The notes under the pieces: model-generated
What the model saw: only the letters and a program-made list of their open reading frames with translations
What the model was told of the DNA's origin: nothing
Database searches by the model: none
Part shown: positions 35,804 to 44,018 of the stretch, one piece after another
How positions within the stretch are numbered: the stretch's first letter is position 1
Layout of the letters: the number at the start of each line of letters is the position of its first letter
Assembly: GCA_019239915.1 (NCBI GenBank)
Contig: JAFAZF010000058.1
Coordinates: 62,001 to 126,000, forward strand
Length of the DNA: 64,000 bases
Source: Sphingomonadaceae bacterium
Lineage (GTDB): Bacteria; Pseudomonadota; Alphaproteobacteria; Sphingomonadales; Sphingomonadaceae
Direction of reading: 5' to 3'
Translations under genes and position numbers: made by a program

Positions 35804-36256
35804 ATGGCCGAAGACCCCGCGAGATATGGCGATGATCCCGATAAATCACATGTGACGCCGGAGCAGCGTCGACAATATGGTCGTGACTGGTTCGAATATA
35901 CGATGTTCGCGCCTGCACCGCCGCCCACGACGCCTTATTTTAGAAACGGCATCGCTGATTTTGTGTTCGGCGAAATGTGGAGCCGTCCGGGATTGGACAT
36001 GAAGTCCAGACGCTGGATCACGTTAGCCTGTGTCGCCGCCTGCGATACCACGGTTCCGATCCAGTCCCATATCTATGCGGCGCTCAAATCAGGCGACATC
36101 ACGATCGAAGAGATGCACGAATTCACGCTGCAGTTCGCAGTCTATTGTGGCTGGCCCAAGGCGTCGATCGTAAATCAGACGATCATCGATGCCTGGCAGC
36201 GTGTCCAGAACGAAGGCGGCCCGATAAAGCGCGACAAGCCGGAACCGATCTGGTGA
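35804..36256 (+). CDS. Carboxymuconolactone decarboxylase (CMD) family protein
   Basis: A 150-residue all-helical CMD/AhpD-fold protein. The family core appears as RRWITLACVAACDTTVPIQS, HIYAALKSGDITIEEMHEF and FAVYCGWPKASIVNQTI. It has a single cysteine at the start of the core (C in ACDTT) and a histidine seven residues later; AhpD has CxxC, so a peroxidase mechanism is unlikely. Members include decarboxylases and many proteins with unknown activity in hydrocarbon clusters. Its GTGA overlap with the next gene shows translational coupling. Confidence 0.85.
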   Translation: MAEDPARYGDDPDKSHVTPEQRRQYGRDWFEYTMFAPAPPPTTPYFRNGIADFVFGEMWSRPGLDMKSRRWITLACVAACDTTVPIQSHIYAALKSGDITIEEMHEFTLQFAVYCGWPKASIVNQTIIDAWQRVQNEGGPIKRDKPEPIW

Positions 36257-37095
36257 AGGATCTCCGGGGCAAAGTCGCGCTGATCACCGGCGGCGGCAGC
36301 GGGATCGGGCGCGGCGCCGGCATCGCGCTCGCACGCCGGGGCGTAAAGGTGATCGTTGCCGATATCGATGAAGCCGGCGCCAGCGAAACCGCGGAAGCGG
36401 TCCGCATGGCTGGCGGCGAAGCCGTCGCGGTCACCATAGATGTCGGTCTCCCCTCTGCATTCGACGAAATTCACGCTTTCGCCGCCGGTGCTTATGGTGC
36501 GATCGACATCGTGATGAACAACGTCGGCGTGCTCGTAATGGGCCTCATCGGCGATATTCCGCTGGCCGAATGGGAGCGCGTACTCAATCTCAACCTAATG
36601 TCGGTCATCCGCGCGCAACACCGTTTCGTCCCGGAGATGGTGGCGCGCGGATCCGGGCATATCGTCAACACTGCGTCCTTCGCGGGCCTTTTTCCTTATG
36701 CCTATGATCGCCTCCCTTATGCTGCCAGCAAGGGCGCGATCGTAACGATGACCGAGGGCCTCGCGCTTTATTGCAAACCGCGCGGCGTCGGCGTCACCCT
36801 GCTCTGTCCGGGGCCGGTGAAGACCAACATCGGCGCCACGCTTAAAAGTTGGACAGAGGGGCTTCCGCTGCGCGGGCCGGGGGCGGAGTTCGCGATGCTC
36901 GACCCGCTCACGGTAGGCGAGATGGTTGCGGACGCGATCATCGAGGATCGCTTCTTCCTTCCCACGGACGAGCTCGTGAAGCCGCTGCTTCGGGAGCGCG
37001 ATCTCGATCGGGACCTGTTCATCGCCAAGCAGATCGAGGTCTCCCAGGTGAGTCACGCCTTGCTCAGTCGAGATGCGGAAAATAGGTCGTCTTGA
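36253..37095 (+). CDS. Short-chain dehydrogenase/reductase
   Basis: About 280 residues from the GTG at 36253, coupled to the CMD gene. Cofactor loop ITGGGSGIGRGAG (about 10-22) with VADIDEAG downstream (NAD preference), NNVG in place of NNAG, serine in NTASFAGLFP, and catalytic YAASKGAI. The insertion LKSWTEGLPLRGPGAEFAML and the ending with a long helical tail are common in SDRs of this size. The last 32 bases overlap the convergent phosphotransferase gene at 37064, so the C-terminal LLSRDAENRSS is encoded over that gene's end. Confidence 0.86.
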   Translation: MKDLRGKVALITGGGSGIGRGAGIALARRGVKVIVADIDEAGASETAEAVRMAGGEAVAVTIDVGLPSAFDEIHAFAAGAYGAIDIVMNNVGVLVMGLIGDIPLAEWERVLNLNLMSVIRAQHRFVPEMVARGSGHIVNTASFAGLFPYAYDRLPYAASKGAIVTMTEGLALYCKPRGVGVTLLCPGPVKTNIGATLKSWTEGLPLRGPGAEFAMLDPLTVGEMVADAIIEDRFFLPTDELVKPLLRERDLDRDLFIAKQIEVSQVSHALLSRDAENRSS

Positions 37096-38452
37096 ACCAA
37101 CCCATGGCGTCGCCCATGAGCTCCGTCTCGCGCAGCATCCGGCGGTTGCACAGGTTGAGCGCAGTGATACGATCGACGCGGCTTCCCGCGACCGCATGCG
37201 CGAGCGCATGACGTGCCTCCGCGAGGCTGCCGTACTCGCCGCCTATGGCACGCTCAGTCTCTCCGATTTCGAGCCGGTCGTAAGTCGCGCCATAGCGCTC
37301 GCGTTGCCGCCAGAACTTGATCATCCGCGCGATCGACTTGGCCTTGCCGGCAGCGAGCTGATCACTCGCTCGCGGCACGATGATCTGGCGAATGTCGTCG
37401 AGCGCGATCTGGAAGGCACGATCGGCTTGCGTCGGCATCACGTTGGGCGCGTCATACGTGTCAAGTGCAAGACCGGAGAGTTCGGCGATCTGCTGGACGA
37501 TGATACGCAGGTGCGCGGTCGAGAAGAGCATGCGCGTACCGGCCATCGCGGGCAGCGACTTGGCGTCAGCATCAAGGGCACGACTTGGTACGGTGAATGA
37601 TATCTGGAAGAACAGTCGGAAATATTTGACGCGCACGATGTCGACCTTGCGTCCGCTCGCTGCGACATAGGCTTCAATGACTTCGCGCATCGGAATGAAG
37701 GGATTGAACAACATCCGCACCCAGACACCGGCGAGATCCTCCATGGGATCACCATAATGCGTCAGCTCCCAGTCGAGCAGCGCCGTACATTGTCCTTCGT
37801 GGTTCAGAAAGTTGAGTGGCCCGGCATCGCCATGAACGATGACGGGAGGGCCATCGTCAGGGGGAACATTCTCCTCGAGCCATTGGATGGCAAGCAGCAG
37901 GATCGCGTCGGGCGTGGTGGCGAGGTTGAGCTGCCTCAGTTCGCGCAGTTTCTCCCGCACGCGCTGCGATGTCGGAATCCCCGGATCGCCGAAGCCCGGC
38001 AGCGGATGTTCTCGCGGGTCGATCGCATGCAACGCGGCGATCTGGCGTACAAAGTCATGCGCGGAGGCGATCCGTTCCGCCTCGGGCTCGACGGTGATCC
38101 ATTTGTCCGTACCCGGCACAAGGGCCGTGAACAGCGCGAACATCGCTGGCTCGGTCGCGATCAGCCGCGGCGCATTGACGCCACGGCCCCGATAAAGACC
38201 GGACAATGCCGAAAGTATTGCCGCCTCTCGTTCGAATGCCGGCGGTCGGGTAACGTCGCCGAGCCGCGTGTCCCAACTGAGATAACCGCGCTCGTGGCTT
38301 CCGTCCGCCAGGATGACACCGACCTCCGCACCGGCGCGCGAGGCACCGCCACCCGCCCGCGGCACGACATCAGTGATCCGCCCGCCTGTCTGTCGCTCGA
38401 TCGATTCGACGAGCAGCTGGGGTAACAGGTGGCTTGATTCAGCCTCCGCCAT
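37064..38452 (-). CDS. APH-fold phosphotransferase, ACAD10/11- and LvaA-like
   Basis: A 462-residue kinase-fold protein with intact catalytic residues: H207-G-D209 and N214 in VIVHGDAGPLNFL, then D227 in LLDWELTHYGDPMED. The N-lobe holds REAAILSALSGLYRGRGV. LvaA phosphorylates 4-hydroxyvaleryl-CoA and the APH domain of ACAD10/11 phosphorylates 4-hydroxyacyl-CoA. In both systems an acyl-CoA dehydrogenase homologue then eliminates phosphate. With four dehydrogenase pairs nearby, phosphorylation of a hydroxyacyl-CoA is a reasonable hypothesis. The C-terminal 200 residues are a long helical extension. A good ribosome-binding site (GAGAGGAAG) precedes the ATG. Its substrate is unknown. Confidence 0.85.
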   Translation of the reverse strand: MAEAESSHLLPQLLVESIERQTGGRITDVVPRAGGGASRAGAEVGVILADGSHERGYLSWDTRLGDVTRPPAFEREAAILSALSGLYRGRGVNAPRLIATEPAMFALFTALVPGTDKWITVEPEAERIASAHDFVRQIAALHAIDPREHPLPGFGDPGIPTSQRVREKLRELRQLNLATTPDAILLLAIQWLEENVPPDDGPPVIVHGDAGPLNFLNHEGQCTALLDWELTHYGDPMEDLAGVWVRMLFNPFIPMREVIEAYVAASGRKVDIVRVKYFRLFFQISFTVPSRALDADAKSLPAMAGTRMLFSTAHLRIIVQQIAELSGLALDTYDAPNVMPTQADRAFQIALDDIRQIIVPRASDQLAAGKAKSIARMIKFWRQRERYGATYDRLEIGETERAIGGEYGSLAEARHALAHAVAGSRVDRITALNLCNRRMLRETELMGDAMGWFKTTYFPHLD

Positions 38453-38617
38453 AACGACTTCCTCTCCTTGGCGCGGATGGCAGACATAGGCTACCAGGTC
38501 AAACAGGTGCCGTTAGAGATTTGACGATCGGTCAGTTTTGCTGGACGGTCTTTTCGGGACTGATATACGGCTGCCCATCCGAGCGGCCACAAGGTCGACC
38601 GACCATGGAGAGCTGGC

Positions 38618-40093
38618 ATGACATTGCTGAAGAACAAGAACGCGCTTTATATCAACGGCGAGTGGGTGGCATCGGATCAGCTCGAGGCGGTGTTGAACCC
38701 GGCCGACGAGAGCGTGCTCGCCGAGGCGCCGGTCGGATCGTCGGCACATGTCGAAGCGGCGCTCGCCGCCGCCTATCACGCCTTTCACAAGGGACCGTGG
38801 CCGCGTCTCCATGCCAAGGAACGGCAGGCTAAACTCAGCCAATTTCTCGATGCGATCGAGCGGCGCGCGGACGAGATCGTCAAGTTGATCGTTGCCGAAG
38901 CGGGTTCGACCATGATGCTTGCACAGTTCCTGCAATTCGGCATCCCGATGAAGCATGCCCGCAACACCGTCGAGATCATGACGCGGCCAGCGCAGACCTC
39001 GCTGCCGATCGATCTGACCCCGGCCCCCGACGGCACCACAACGCTGGGCGCTACTGTACTCTCGCGCGAACCCGTCGGCGTCGTGTCGGCGATCACTCCG
39101 TACAACTTCCCGTTCTTTCTCAACGTCGGCAAGGTCATTCCCGCCATGGCGGCGGGATGCACCGTAATTCTCAAGCCTTCCCCTTACACGCCCTTCGAGG
39201 CGCTCATCCTTGGCGAGATCGCAGACGAGGTCGGCCTTCCGAAAGGGGTGCTCAACATCGTCACCGGCGGCGTTGACGTGGGCGCCGCGCTCACCACCGA
39301 TAAGCGTATCGATCTCGTAAGTTTCACCGGATCCGATGTGGTCGGCGCCGCGATCCAGGCGCAGGCGGCGCCGACGCTCAAGCGCATCCTGCTCGAGCTC
39401 GGTGGGAAATCGGCGATGATCGTGCGGCCGGACGCAGACATCCGCCAGGCGGCGATGGCCGGCGTCGGCGGCTTCACCACTCATTGCGGGCAGGGCTGCG
39501 CGCTGCTCACCCGCCATCTCGTCCACAATTCCGTCAAGGCCGACTATGTCGAAACCATCCGCCAGATCATCGGGGGCATGAAGGTCGGCGACCCAAGCGA
39601 TCCCTCGGTCGCGGTCGGACCGCTCATCCGCGAGGTAGCCCGCGCCCGCACGGAGAAATATGTCGACATCGCACGTGCTGAAGGCGCCAAGCTGATCGTC
39701 GGCGGTAAGCGGCCGGTCGGGCTCGAAAAAGGTTTTTATTACGAGCCGACCTTCTTCGATGACGTGCACAATTCGCATCGCATCGCACAAGAAGAGGTAT
39801 TTGGCCCCATCGGAGTGGTCATTGGGTATGACAGCGACGAGGAGGCCATCGAAATCGCCAATGAAAGCGAATTCGGGCTTTCCGGGGCGATCTACTCGAG
39901 AGATGCCGGCAAGGCCTACGAGATGGCACTTCAGATACGCACCGGCGGGGTCGCTATCAACGGCGGCGCAGGAACGATGTCGAGCCACGCGCCGTTTGGC
40001 GGGATCAAGCGCTCCGGCTACGGTCGCGAATACGGCCATGAGGGGCTCAATGAATTCACCTACATGAAGACTATCGGGTTCCACTCCGCTTGA
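38618..40093 (+). CDS. NAD(P)-dependent aldehyde dehydrogenase (ALDH 2)
   Basis: A 491-residue ALDH. Motifs: ITPYNFPFFLNVGKVIPAMA with KPSPYTPFEAL (cofactor), FTGSDVVGAAI, the general-base glutamate in LLELGGKSAMI, and the nucleophile in CGQGCALLTR. The C-terminus has HAPFGGIKRSGYGREYG. It is close to the ALDH 1 family but diverged in the N-terminal half. First in an operon with an alpha/beta hydrolase, two ferredoxins and a TetR gene. The upstream GGACGGTC (38543) resembles part of the palindrome upstream of the P450, so the two may share control. Confidence 0.93.
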   Translation: MTLLKNKNALYINGEWVASDQLEAVLNPADESVLAEAPVGSSAHVEAALAAAYHAFHKGPWPRLHAKERQAKLSQFLDAIERRADEIVKLIVAEAGSTMMLAQFLQFGIPMKHARNTVEIMTRPAQTSLPIDLTPAPDGTTTLGATVLSREPVGVVSAITPYNFPFFLNVGKVIPAMAAGCTVILKPSPYTPFEALILGEIADEVGLPKGVLNIVTGGVDVGAALTTDKRIDLVSFTGSDVVGAAIQAQAAPTLKRILLELGGKSAMIVRPDADIRQAAMAGVGGFTTHCGQGCALLTRHLVHNSVKADYVETIRQIIGGMKVGDPSDPSVAVGPLIREVARARTEKYVDIARAEGAKLIVGGKRPVGLEKGFYYEPTFFDDVHNSHRIAQEEVFGPIGVVIGYDSDEEAIEIANESEFGLSGAIYSRDAGKAYEMALQIRTGGVAINGGAGTMSSHAPFGGIKRSGYGREYGHEGLNEFTYMKTIGFHSA

Positions 40094-40112
40094 GCGTCAT
40101 GAGCCGGCCGAA

Positions 40113-41063
40113 GTGATTGCATCGGAGGTATCGGTCGCCCGCGTCGAGGAGGGGCACGAGAACGCGGGCCTTGCCGTTCCCGCGCTAGGTGCCGGCACGC
40201 CCCTCTCCCGGTGGCTCGCTGCGGGGTGGCGCTGCGATGCAGAGGTTCGCGCGGTCGAGGTCGAGGGCGCAACCGTTCGCTATCGCGGCTGGGGGCTGTC
40301 GGAGGCCGGCAAGCCGGGGCTCGTGTTCGTCCACGGCTTCCTGGCGCACGCGCGCTGGTGGGATCATATCGCGCCGCACTTCGCCGATCGCTACCGCGTC
40401 ATCGCCCCGGATTTTACCGGGATGGGAGACAGCGATCGGCGGGCGGCTTATTCGCGGCGACAATATGCGCGCGAGCTCGTGGCGGCGCTGCGCGATGCAG
40501 GGATGCAAGATGCCATCCTCGTCGCGCACAGCTTCGGCACGGTCTCGGCGCTCGTTGCCGCATCGATCGATCCCGAGCGCGTCCGCCGCGTGATCGTGAT
40601 CGATGCGCACGTCTTCCGTGCGGAAGACGAGGGCAATGTTCCGATGCAGCCCGAAAAGTCCTATCCGAGCTTCGACGCGGCTCGCGCGCGCTATCGCCTC
40701 GCCCCGCCCGGCGCGTGGCCCGATCCCGAGATTGAGGACTATATTGCCCGCCATTCGATCCGTCGCATGGCAGATGGACGGTGGGGCTGGAAATTTGATC
40801 CGGAGACGTTCAGGTCAGTGCACCGCGAAAGGTTGCGCAATGAGTTGAAAGGCCTGCCATTGGCGGTCGACTTCATCCATGCGGGCAATAGCGAGGTTGT
40901 GGACGCGGCGAGCTTAGCGGCTTTTCGCCTGCACATGCCGGCGTGCGGCACGCCGGTGACGGTGCCGCTCAGCCATCATCACGTCATGATCGAGCAGCCC
41001 GTCGGCCTCGTCGCCGCGCTCAACGGCCTGCTTGCCCAGCCACATCAGGGAGAGGCACGATGA
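40113..41063 (+). CDS. Alpha/beta hydrolase
   Basis: A 316-residue hydrolase starting at a GTG at 40113; no ATG precedes the conserved part in this frame. The HG motif is FVHGFLAHARWW with the oxyanion hole, the nucleophile lies in VAHSFGTVSALV (His-Ser-Phe), and the acid follows in the HAGNSEVVD region. The catalytic histidine is in LSHHHVMIEQP near the end. It is similar to haloalkane/epoxide hydrolase-like or thioesterase enzymes and probably cleaves an ester or lactone. It overlaps the 4-residue start of the ferredoxin gene (ATGA). A role in the P450 branch is suggested only by position. Confidence 0.85.
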   Translation: MIASEVSVARVEEGHENAGLAVPALGAGTPLSRWLAAGWRCDAEVRAVEVEGATVRYRGWGLSEAGKPGLVFVHGFLAHARWWDHIAPHFADRYRVIAPDFTGMGDSDRRAAYSRRQYARELVAALRDAGMQDAILVAHSFGTVSALVAASIDPERVRRVIVIDAHVFRAEDEGNVPMQPEKSYPSFDAARARYRLAPPGAWPDPEIEDYIARHSIRRMADGRWGWKFDPETFRSVHRERLRNELKGLPLAVDFIHAGNSEVVDAASLAAFRLHMPACGTPVTVPLSHHHVMIEQPVGLVAALNGLLAQPHQGEAR

Positions 41064-41254
41064 GGATTCGCGTGATCGAGGGGAAATGCAGCGGCCATGC
41101 CCGTTGCGCGGCGGTCGCTCCGGATATTTTTATTCTCAACGACGACGGCTATCTGGACATGCCCGAGACGGCGGTCGCCTCCGAGAACGAGGCACTTGCC
41201 CGTCGCGGCGCGCGCGCTTGCCCGGAACGCGCCATCGAAGTGATCGAAGACTGA
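41060..41254 (+). CDS. Small [3Fe-4S]-type ferredoxin (P450 redox partner class)
   Basis: A 64-residue protein starting MRIRVIEGKCSGHARCAAVA. The cysteines C10 and C16 in CSGHARC and a C-terminal ACPERAI give the CxxHxxC...CP pattern of single-cluster ferredoxins, which are partners of cytochromes P450 in steroid- and terpene-degrading bacteria. Its cluster is probably [3Fe-4S] because histidine occupies the place of one ligand. It overlaps the hydrolase stop by ATGA, is followed eight bases later by a second, different ferredoxin, and the P450 is about 9 kb away. Confidence 0.85.
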   Translation: MRIRVIEGKCSGHARCAAVAPDIFILNDDGYLDMPETAVASENEALARRGARACPERAIEVIED

Positions 41255-41261
41255 CGAGGAG

Positions 41262-41588
41262 ATGCATTTGACGACCATCCGCTTCATCCAGCACGACGGG
41301 CGCGAACAAGCAGTTGATGCGACGGACGGCGAATCCGTTATGCGCGCCGCCAACGATCACGGTGTTCCCGGCATCGTCGCTGATTGCGGCGGTTGCATGA
41401 CATGTGCGACTTGCCACGTCTATCTTCCGCACGAATGGTTTGAGCGGCTTGCTCCGCCGACTGAAGATGAGACCGCAATGCTCGAGGCTGCGGTCGATCC
41501 GCGCCCCAACAGCCGGCTTTCATGCCAGATCATCGTATCGGCAGATGTCGAGGGACTGATCGTCAACGTTCCGAAGAATCAATTCTAA
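41262..41588 (+). CDS. [2Fe-2S] adrenodoxin-type ferredoxin
   Basis: A 108-residue plant/adrenodoxin-type ferredoxin. Cluster ligands are in ADCGGCMTCATCHVYLP, i.e. C-x5-C-x2-C with an extra cysteine between the first and second ligands, plus the fourth ligand in SRLSCQI. The MxAANDHGVPG segment precedes the loop, as in adrenodoxin, terpredoxin and putidaredoxin. Such proteins pass electrons from a ferredoxin reductase to P450. No reductase is encoded in this window, so it must be elsewhere. Two ferredoxins in tandem suggest that more than one oxygenase or dehydrogenase is served. Confidence 0.9.
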   Translation: MHLTTIRFIQHDGREQAVDATDGESVMRAANDHGVPGIVADCGGCMTCATCHVYLPHEWFERLAPPTEDETAMLEAAVDPRPNSRLSCQIIVSADVEGLIVNVPKNQF

Positions 41589-41672
41589 CGGCGCGCGCTG
41601 GCAATCTGCGATCTTACATGCTTTGAGACCTCATCGCGCGACCCGCATGGTCGTGCTAAGGGGAATATCGCT

Positions 41673-42332
41673 TTGCCCGCAGACGTTTCCGCCATGCTCA
41701 CCGATGGTCGCCGGCCCACGGAAGAGCTGGGCCGTAAGGGATTGGAAACGCGGCGCCGGCTGATGGCAGCCGCGCAGGAATTGCTGCAGACGATGTCGGC
41801 GGTGTCGCTGACCGCCACCGCGATAGCGCGCAAGGCGAGCACTTCGTCGGCGACCTTCTATGTCTATTTCGACGATGTCAGCGACGTCGTGCTCGCGCTC
41901 GCGCGCGAAGCGAGCGAAGATCTCGGTGCGGTCCATGCCGTGCTTGCAGCATGGCGCGCGGGCAAGGACACGCAGGTGGGCGCGCGGGACTTCTTCGAGA
42001 TCTATCGTGCGTATTGGGATCGGCATCGCGCCATATTGGGTATCCGCAACATGGAGGCGGATCGCGGCGATCAGCGCTTCCTCGCCATCCGCAGCCGGGC
42101 CGGAATGAGCATCATCGCCGAGCTCGCTGCGCTGATCCGGGAGGGTCATCCGGACGGCTCGCTCACCGAAGACCAGTCGATCGCACGCGCGACGGTGATC
42201 TTCGCGGCCATAGAGCGGCTGGCGGCGACAGCTTCGCTGTATCCGCCGCAGCTAGGCGGCGTGCGCGCCGTATCTCCGACTGCGCTTGGCGAGGCCCAGA
42301 TCGCCATTCTCGTTTCGCTGGTTCAGCACTGA
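41673..42332 (+). CDS. TetR-family transcriptional regulator (TetR 3)
   Basis: 219 residues if begun at the TTG at 41673, which has AAGGGGA eight bases ahead; the ATG at 41694 gives a protein seven residues shorter. The helix-turn-helix is ETRRRLMAAAQELLQTMSAV, LTATAIARKASTSSATFYVY, FDDVSDVVLAL. The FYVYFDD recognition end is typical. It follows the ferredoxin genes at 84 bases and faces the SDR gene at 42340 (convergent, seven-base gap). Its target may be its own operon. Confidence 0.87.
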   Translation: MPADVSAMLTDGRRPTEELGRKGLETRRRLMAAAQELLQTMSAVSLTATAIARKASTSSATFYVYFDDVSDVVLALAREASEDLGAVHAVLAAWRAGKDTQVGARDFFEIYRAYWDRHRAILGIRNMEADRGDQRFLAIRSRAGMSIIAELAALIREGHPDGSLTEDQSIARATVIFAAIERLAATASLYPPQLGGVRAVSPTALGEAQIAILVSLVQH

Positions 42333-42339
42333 GCAAGCC

Positions 42340-43107
42340 CTAAAGGGAGGCCGGACCTCGTCCTCTTGCCTCGACCAGATCAACGTTCACATCGCGCGGC
42401 AGCGATAGGACGGCCAGCAGCGTGCACGCCATGGTTTCGGGGGTCGCCGGAGCACCGCTAAATTGCAGATTTCCCATGCGCGTCGCCGTCGCAAAGAAAT
42501 CATCGCGTCGATCGGCCGGCCATTCCTCGCTCAGATTTCCGCCGGTCGCGACCGTTCCCGACCTCAGCACGGTGACTCGCGTACCCTGCTCACGCAGTTC
42601 AGACCGCAACCCTGCCGCCATACTCTCCACCCCTCCCTTCGTCGACGCGTAGAGTGTCAGATAGGGGTAAGGCATGCGGACACTTTCCGACGAGATGAAG
42701 ACCAAATCGCCGCCGCCTGCCGCGCGCAGATGCGGGATCGCCGCGCTGCTGGCGTAGGCCGGACCATGCAAGTTGACCGCGTACTCACGCTGAATTTCGG
42801 CGTCGGAGGCGGTTTCCAGCTTCAGCAGCGTGGTTATCGCCGCATTGTTCACCAACACGTCGATCTGTCCGAAGTGCACGGCCGCCCGATCGATTGCAGC
42901 GCGTACCGCCGCACCGTCCGCCATATCCGCCGCAATCGGCAGCACCGCGTCGCCGTGAAGATCGGAGAGTGCGTCGAGCGCGGCGGACTCGCGCGCCACC
43001 GCCGCCACCTTCGCGCCATGCGCGACCAGCGCAGCGGTGAAGGCGCGCCCCATGCCCTTCGAGGCGCCGGTGACGACGACGATCTTGCCGGCAAGCTCAC
43101 CCGTCAT
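42340..43107 (-). CDS. Short-chain dehydrogenase/reductase
   Basis: A 255-residue classical SDR: cofactor loop VTGASKGMGRAF (about 13-24), VNNAAITT, catalytic serine in FISSESVRMPYPY, and YASTKGGVESM. The VARESAAL segment suggests NADP. It lies four bases downstream of a second SDR on the same strand. Two SDRs back to back fit oxidation of two positions or stereoisomers. The C-terminus (VNVDLVEARGRGPASL) is normal. The substrate is not determinable. Confidence 0.88.
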   Translation of the reverse strand: MTGELAGKIVVVTGASKGMGRAFTAALVAHGAKVAAVARESAALDALSDLHGDAVLPIAADMADGAAVRAAIDRAAVHFGQIDVLVNNAAITTLLKLETASDAEIQREYAVNLHGPAYASSAAIPHLRAAGGGDLVFISSESVRMPYPYLTLYASTKGGVESMAAGLRSELREQGTRVTVLRSGTVATGGNLSEEWPADRRDDFFATATRMGNLQFSGAPATPETMACTLLAVLSLPRDVNVDLVEARGRGPASL

Positions 43108-43111
43108 CGGA

Positions 43112-43945
43112 CTAGACGGCGGCAGACGCGGTTGCGCGGGCGAGCAGCGCCTGCATGTCGATGGCGCCGGTCGTCACGCCGCCGAAGAAGCCGCCGTCGA
43201 CCGGCAAACAGACGCCGCTGACGAAGCTGGCGGCGTCGGAATTGAGCAGCACCATCGCGTTGCCCTGCTCATCCGCCGTCGAGCGGCGGCCGGTGGGCGC
43301 GGTAAAGGTATCGAGAACGACCTGCCCCGCGACCTGCTCGAATGCCGCCATCATCGGCGTCTGCGTCGGGCTCGGCATCGTTGCATTGATGCGGATACCT
43401 CTCGGCGCGAGTTCGACCGCCTGCAAGCAGGTCCAGGTGTTGAGCAGCTCTTTCGAGAAGGAATAGCCGTCGCCCACCAGCCCCGGATTTCCGGCTACCC
43501 AGTCGAGAAATGCGACGCGATCGGCGATGGCGATCACCGGTTTCAGCATCTCGAGCTTCGTCAGGTAGGCCATACCCGCAAGCGACGAGATGGTAGCGAT
43601 CGCGCCCCCGCGCTTCACGCGCGGCAGCCACTGTTCGGTCCAGTGACGGATGCCGAGGAAATTCACGGCGACCACGTCTGCGGCCGGAAAGGTCTGCGGC
43701 AGACCGGCGCAGTTGAAGAGTGCATCGATTTCGCCACCGATCCCTCCAACCGCCTGATCGATGGACGACCAGTCCTTGAGATCGACCTGCGTGAAGGATG
43801 CGAGATCCACCGGCGACGGCTTGATGTCGGCCCCGTGGACCTCTGCGCCGAGATCGACAAGGGCGCGCGCGCACGCCTCGCCCATGCCTGAGAAGCAGCC
43901 GACGATCGCGACGCGCTTGCCCTCGTACGAAAAGATGCTCGCCAT
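43112..43945 (-). CDS. Short-chain dehydrogenase/reductase, 3-alpha-HSD-like
   Basis: About 277 residues starting MASIFSYEGKRVAIVGCFSG at 43945 with GGAGGCG immediately upstream; the frame is open further but without a homologous sequence. The cofactor loop is unusual (VGCFSGMGEA). The order GxxxGxG, then a short central part (FNCAGLPQTF), ISSLAGMAY, an extended segment before the catalytic DGYSFSKELLNTW, and LPVDGGFFGGVTTG matches 3-alpha-hydroxysteroid dehydrogenase/carbonyl reductase-type SDRs, which have this long insertion before YxxxK. That hint of a steroid-like substrate agrees with other parts of the cluster, but a side-by-side alignment is needed to be certain. Confidence 0.85.
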   Translation of the reverse strand: MASIFSYEGKRVAIVGCFSGMGEACARALVDLGAEVHGADIKPSPVDLASFTQVDLKDWSSIDQAVGGIGGEIDALFNCAGLPQTFPAADVVAVNFLGIRHWTEQWLPRVKRGGAIATISSLAGMAYLTKLEMLKPVIAIADRVAFLDWVAGNPGLVGDGYSFSKELLNTWTCLQAVELAPRGIRINATMPSPTQTPMMAAFEQVAGQVVLDTFTAPTGRRSTADEQGNAMVLLNSDAASFVSGVCLPVDGGFFGGVTTGAIDMQALLARATASAAV

Positions 43946-44018
43946 CTCGCCTCCCCGGGAATCGACCGCGGCCTCTGGTGCCGCCTTGGTCGCTAAGAGC
44001 GAGAAAATTGTTGAATCG

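Noticed and set aside
38513-40084. 523-codon reverse-strand frame over ALDH 2
   Set aside because: It lies antisense to a complete ALDH with all catalytic residues and has no family motif of its own.
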